Part shown: one piece after another, positions 59,686 through 64,000 of the stretch | Layout of the letters: each line of letters begins with the position of its first letter | Position numbering within the stretch: the first letter of the stretch is position 1 | Assembly (NCBI GenBank): GCA_964035545.1 | Contig: OZ037771.1 | Location: 6,862,690-6,926,689, forward strand | DNA from: Bugula neritina | Taxonomy: Eukaryota; Bryozoa; Gymnolaemata; Cheilostomatida; Bugulidae | Length of the DNA stretch: 64,000 nt | Direction of reading: 5' to 3' | Notes under the pieces: model-generated | What the model saw: the letters and a program-made list of their open reading frames with translations, nothing else | Told to the model about the DNA's origin: nothing | Database searches by the model: none | Translations under genes and position numbers: made by a program

Positions 59686-60962
59686 TTAGAATTTGAATAA
59701 ACTATAAATTTTATCCCTGAGAGCCTTGTTGTGGACAGATAAATAGGTCATGAGCTTTGATCTAGGTCCATCAACAGTCTGAACATCGAGTAGAGCCGCA
59801 ACTCGCTGCACTTTTTCTACTGCACTTTGTAGATCATCGGAGCATGTGGAAACAACTTCTATTTCACCAACATCTATAGTGTTACAGTAGTTATTTTAGA
59901 TAACATATTGTGCAGCTTGGCTTTAATACTAATTATTATTAATAATAGTTCATTGCATCAGTTCACAAGTTCACAACAACATCTAAAATTATATAAAACA
60001 CACAAATAGGCTTGCAGCACTCTTACTTACTGTAACCAAAGTCTGTTCTATCTAAATCTATAACCACTTGGCCTGCTTCATACTCTAGCCTGTGAGTAGT
60101 GAGTTCAGCATATGGAACCAGCTGCTCTAAGTCTACAATACGAATCTATTACACACATGATAAATGGTCAACTAAACACTACTTGAGTATAATAAAACTT
60201 AGCTACTACTCCAGCTGATAGGTTTTAAGCAGATGAATGAAACTTGACCACTATAAAATGGCAGCATTGTCCACTACTACAGCAATAGAGAACATACAAA
60301 CCATAACTGTGTTCTGTAGAACGCTCCGTGTCGTTGAACCCGGATATCACATGGTAAACACGCTGTTTTATTAACATCTCATCACCAGTCTCCTTATATT
60401 GACGAACATCACACTTGACCCTGTCTGGTGCTGCATATTTCAGTTGATACTTTCCATTTCTTCTCCTTAACCAAGTATCTACATCAAATACAATAAACCA
60501 TGGTTAGTATGTTAATATGTTTTCCAATGAAATCTATTAAATGAATAACTACAATTTCAGTATACTATACTAGGGCTACTCCAATTGACTGCGGGCTAAA
60601 ATCTATTAGAAATTTGCTAAATACTGCTATACTTGAAAACTAAAATATACTTAATCAATTTTGAGTTGCAAGATTCCACATTAAACATACATAACTTTTA
60701 AATTGTCCTAAATATACTTACTGACACAAATTTATAAAACAATGACTTCATGTCAAGGAATAAAGATAATATACAATACATTTTATAAAATTTTACAAAT
60801 ATATGCAAAACCTGAACAACATAGAACAAAGTCTGTAGTGTCAAGATAGACATCAGTGAAAGTTATGTCTTTGGCGAGAGTAGCATTTATGGAAGCTAAT
60901 CTCTCTTGAATATCAGGAGGAATCTTAAACTTGTATTCAACTTCTACAGGAACCCCATCCAT
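59686..60962 (-). CDS. THTPA: Thiamine-triphosphatase (CYTH fold)
   Basis: Exons: 60962-60812, 60478-60302, 60132-60031, 59873-59686. Total 618 nt, 205 aa, a little shorter than human (230). THTPA hydrolyses thiamine triphosphate to the diphosphate in the cytosol. The CYTH signature ExExK is present as EVEYK (Glu7, Glu9, Lys11). Further family features are FTDVYLDTTD, TWLRRRNGKYQLKY, QYKETGDE, VVIDLDRTDFGYS and the split VGEIEV. Every junction is phase 1. Divergent from VAMP7. Confidence 0.93.
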
Positions 60963-61638
60963 TTAACCTACACAAATAGATTATAAACAACTGCAGAATA
61001 AAAATAATCTTCAACTGAAGCTAAAGCCTTCAAGATGGAAACTTGCCCGAATATACTTTTTGCATTAGAAATTTCAACAGGAAATTATCGTTGAGCCGCA
61101 TTTTCTCTCTGTAAATAACCAAACTTAGTTTATACTTATCACTCAAGCTTTGATATAAAACCATGAGCAGTTACAACAGTTATTTTATACAACAGGAGGT
61201 GATATCAGTTGTCGGTGTCGTTTTCTAACCTAAACCTAACTTGATTATACATTCAATGTGAATTGTGATGACATATTCAAAGACTTGATTTTGTATGATT
61301 TAGTACCAATAATAATTATAATATTAATACTAATAAGTAATAAGTAATAGTTATAGTAATACTAATACTAATAGTAATACTTTATAGTTTATACTAATAG
61401 TAATACTAATAGTAATAGTAATAGTAATAATGATAACATGTTTTCTAACACCTTTTTACTCAAAGTGGAATGTATTTTTAACCAAGTGAAATAACATTTG
61501 ATTTTAATAATGATATTAAATATAATTAGAGTGAATCACATTGACTTTGAGTTTGACATTACCTTCTTCAAAGTTCAGTTATGGCCTATGGGTCAATACT
61601 AATGTAATGGTCGTTTTATCAATAAAAATATCCCTTGA

Positions 61639-61740
61639 AGCAGCACCAAATTAATGGTCATTGAGTGCAGTAGTTTGGGGTTATCGATTCAGAGTTTCGA
61701 GTTTGAACAACGAACAAATGCTGTACTCAGTCGCCGTTCA
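61639..61740. mobile_element. Foldback element relative (partial)
   Basis: Begins AGCAGCACC, then GAGTGCAGTAGTTTGGGG and CTGTACTCAGTCGCC, matching words of the elements at 24791 and 28339. The right terminus is not obvious. Confidence 0.35.
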
Positions 61741-62659
61741 TTTTGCCGTTTCTAACGACATTTAAAATAAGCTTGATTATGGCATTGACCTAGAGTGATG
61801 ATGAATTACGGCATATGAAACTCAGTCTAATAAGCAATAACAATTTCGAACCCAAGCAAAAAGTAAGGTCCAAAGTTGCCTCCCTACTCCGTAAATCGCT
61901 CCGTATGGAAAGAAACTCAGACAAAGCATTTCATTTGAGCATTATTGATATATCATGTGACAAAATTAACCAGAAATCACTAATCCAGTCATTCAGTGAT
62001 TCCAGTTACCAGTCGATGCAATAATTATTATAAATTTTGGCTATGCTTTGTAGCCTTAGTACTATAATTTTTCACAAATGCTCCTAGAATTTCGATTTCC
62101 CAATCGGAATCTGGCTAAATCAATTTTAATTTAATAGAAATTAGTAGTCGCCAACGAATATCAATATGAATATAGAATAAATTTAACATGAATATTGAGA
62201 TTTAGTAATTAGAATGACACGCGTACTTAGTTACCAATATGAATACATGCTTATACTTATAGTTATAGCGTAAGGATTCTACTGTGTTCGACTTGACGCG
62301 GAAAATTGAATTATCAACTGACACTGCTGACTGAGTCTGACAGTCATCAGTCATGAGTCACAGTGTGAGTGACACTCACTCACTGACGGTGACAAGTAGT
62401 TGCCGTGTTAGACTGAGACTCACTCTTAAAGTTGATTTTATTGTTATTCAGTTAGACGTTCGTTTTGAGTTTGAACTTTGACTTACAGTTGGGGATTTAC
62501 TGTTTCAGTGTTTGTGTTAGACTTTCACTTAGAGTTAGTGCTAGTCATACTGATACTCATACTCATAGTGATAGTCATAGTGAGTTAGTTACACTAAGTT
62601 TTACTCTTGCAATCACTCTTACTCTTAGTCTTAGTTTTACAGTAGAACTAAGAGTAAGA

Positions 62660-62746
62660 ATTTTACTACTACCAGTACTACTGCTACTACTAATACTACT
62701 ACCACTACTACTACTAGTACTACTAGTACTACCACTACTAATACTA

Positions 62747-62799
<53 letters not shown>

Positions 62800-62840
62800 G
62801 CTACTGCCACCACCACCACCACTACCACTACTACCAGTAG
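62660..62840. repeat. (TAC)n/(CCA)n trinucleotide array
   Basis: About 180 bp of ACT/ACC triplets, purest at about 62755-62800. The poly-Leu and poly-Val frames across it are artefacts. Confidence 0.9.
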
Positions 62841-63626
62841 TTGTAACTATTTCTTCCTCTTAGTCTACATCTACTAGTAGTAATACTAATAGTAATAGTA
62901 ATAGTCTCAGTTCAGTAGTGATAGCTTTAATAGCAATCATAATGTAAATGTAGCAGTAATACTCATACTGACTGGTAATTATGGTGAGATGATAAATATC
63001 ACAAGAATTATAATGATACTCAGTATAGTGTGGATATTTTTATTATAATAAATTGACTTGATAATTGTTACTGTAATGTTTTTACTTGTACTGCTATCAA
63101 GCATACTATTAAAATATGACAATCAATTACGATTCTAATACTTATAGCTGGACTATTGCATTTTAGTATGGCATTGGCTATAAATTGCTATTAATATTAG
63201 ACTAGACTCTGTGTTTACTATGATCTGTGGTTATTGTATTACTAACATTAATGCTCACAATGTAAATGTAATAGTTTTCACAACAAATTGAAAATCTAAA
63301 TTATAATAGTACGCTGTAACAACTACTGTAATTTGTTAGTTATAATTAATGCCTATCTAAATAATATGGTATTTATAATATTTTTCCCAACGATGATATG
63401 TTTTGTGAGCTAATTTATTATTATTGGTAGGCGTACGTACTTGTAATTGCAGTTTTTTTCACTCAAATTTAATCTCAGTCAGTATTATCATGAGTTACTA
63501 AGGGCAGCTTTTTGACAATGCAGTGATATTATCTTACCCAAATTTTAATTTTTATCAACATTTTCTAAAATATGTGTTTGACTTTGTTGCAGATATTGCT
63601 CTAGTTGTTAAGTTGGCTCCCAAAAC

Positions 63627-63772
63627 ATGCCGATACTGTTTTCTACTGTTTCTCGTGGAGTCACAATTCTTGCCAAAAATGCTACTTGCACAGGGAATTT
63701 CCTAGAAGTCACTGAACAAGTTTTAGGAAAAATAAAATCTCCCACTGAAAAGCTTACATACGCTCATGGAAA
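63627..63772 (+). CDS. VAMP7: VAMP7 (longin R-SNARE), first coding exon
   Basis: The exon encodes MPILFSTVSRGVTILAK, CTGNFLEVTEQVLGKI and KLTYAHG, closely matching the start of the VAMP7 longin domain. VAMP7 is a vesicle SNARE for late endosome/lysosome and exocytic fusion; the longin domain regulates SNARE assembly. The exon ends at a strong phase-2 donor (GGAAA|GTATGT) where the family continues with a Tyr-rich strand. A 5'UTR acceptor (TTTGTTGCAG) lies at about 63593. The rest of the longin domain, the SNARE motif and the TM segment lie beyond the window; no second coding exon was found before 64000. Confidence 0.92.
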
Positions 63773-64000
63773 GTATGTGTTCAAACCAACAACTCAAGTT
63801 TTCATTATTTTAATTTTATTATAACAATCTCTTTTTATTTTACAGTGATTCTTAGCTTTATTATATTTACTTTCTTCTAAACTGAATTTTATATTTTTTC
63901 AACTTTGGAAATTGATTGGCACATGAAGGTGATAGTATGTCGTGGCCATTTTCTGTATCTTCAAATACTATTATTAAATGTAAGGTCGTAACTCTTAACT

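Larger units (their letters stand above)
60963..63590. promoter_or_regulatory. Divergent upstream region of THTPA and VAMP7
   Basis: About 2.6 kb containing AGTAAT-type mosaics (61310-61430, 62870-62960), a foldback relative, GTCAGTGAC-like sequence and a (TAC)n array. A 69-codon plus-strand ORF at 61815-62024 is Lys/Arg/Ser-rich, has no recognised family or clear splice context, and was not called as a gene. Confidence 0.4.

Noticed and set aside
61815-62024. 69-codon plus-strand ORF
   Set aside because: No family, no supporting splice or poly(A) context, and this length is possible by chance; kept only as a note.
62330-62420. CRISPR-like or regulatory repeat of GTCAGTGAC words
   Set aside because: There is no constant repeat length or spacers; it is degenerate low-complexity sequence in an animal genome.

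Overview
The window is invertebrate nuclear DNA: AT-rich, with intron-rich genes, short exons bounded by GT/AG sites, no operons, very long dinucleotide arrays and several small DNA-transposon and tRNA-SINE-like insertions. The gene set (NSUN7, a TWIK-type K2P channel, MCCC1, a BCAR3/SH2D3C relative, THTPA, VAMP7) is metazoan. The SINE bodies and AT-rich composition look lophotrochozoan (mollusc or bryozoan would fit), but that is inference and the species cannot be read from the sequence.

Layout. 83-878 (-): part of an unrecognised gene running off the left edge. 3792-14832 (-): complete NSUN7-type RNA methyltransferase-like gene, 11 coding exons, with an unbroken (GT)629 array in one intron. 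15882-16312 (-): a weak candidate terminal exon pair. 20355-28687 (-): complete two-pore potassium channel, 6 coding exons, with a (CA)111 array 19 nt from its last 3' splice site. 30841-39764 (+): complete MCCC1 (biotin-carrying subunit of methylcrotonoyl-CoA carboxylase), 15 exons, 715 aa. 41798-44912 (-): an unrecognised gene for a signal-peptide protein with a charged coiled-coil region; two exons show the same 2-nt frame discontinuity. 48484-57834 (+): SAM-SH2-Cdc25-like adaptor of the NSP family, 15 exons, 760 aa. 59686-60962 (-): complete thiamine-triphosphatase, 4 exons, 205 aa. 63627-63772 (+): first coding exon of VAMP7, gene continuing off the right edge.

The exon models were built by reading splice sites and checking that intron phases and summed lengths close in frame: NSUN7 2040 nt, K2P 951 nt, MCCC1 2148 nt, NSP gene 2283 nt, THTPA 618 nt, all multiples of three. 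The genes are unrelated housekeeping or signalling genes and do not form a pathway. Three neighbouring pairs are divergent: K2P/MCCC1, secreted protein/NSP gene, THTPA/VAMP7.

The rest is intron or intergenic DNA with microsatellites, minisatellites, foldback elements and a hAT-like insertion with a perfect 8-bp target duplication. I saw no CRISPR array, viral gene, rRNA or intact tRNA. The most unusual points are the secreted coiled-coil gene with its frame breaks, the NSUN7 copy that lacks the usual catalytic cysteine, the SAM domain on the NSP protein, and the two giant GT arrays inside transcribed introns.
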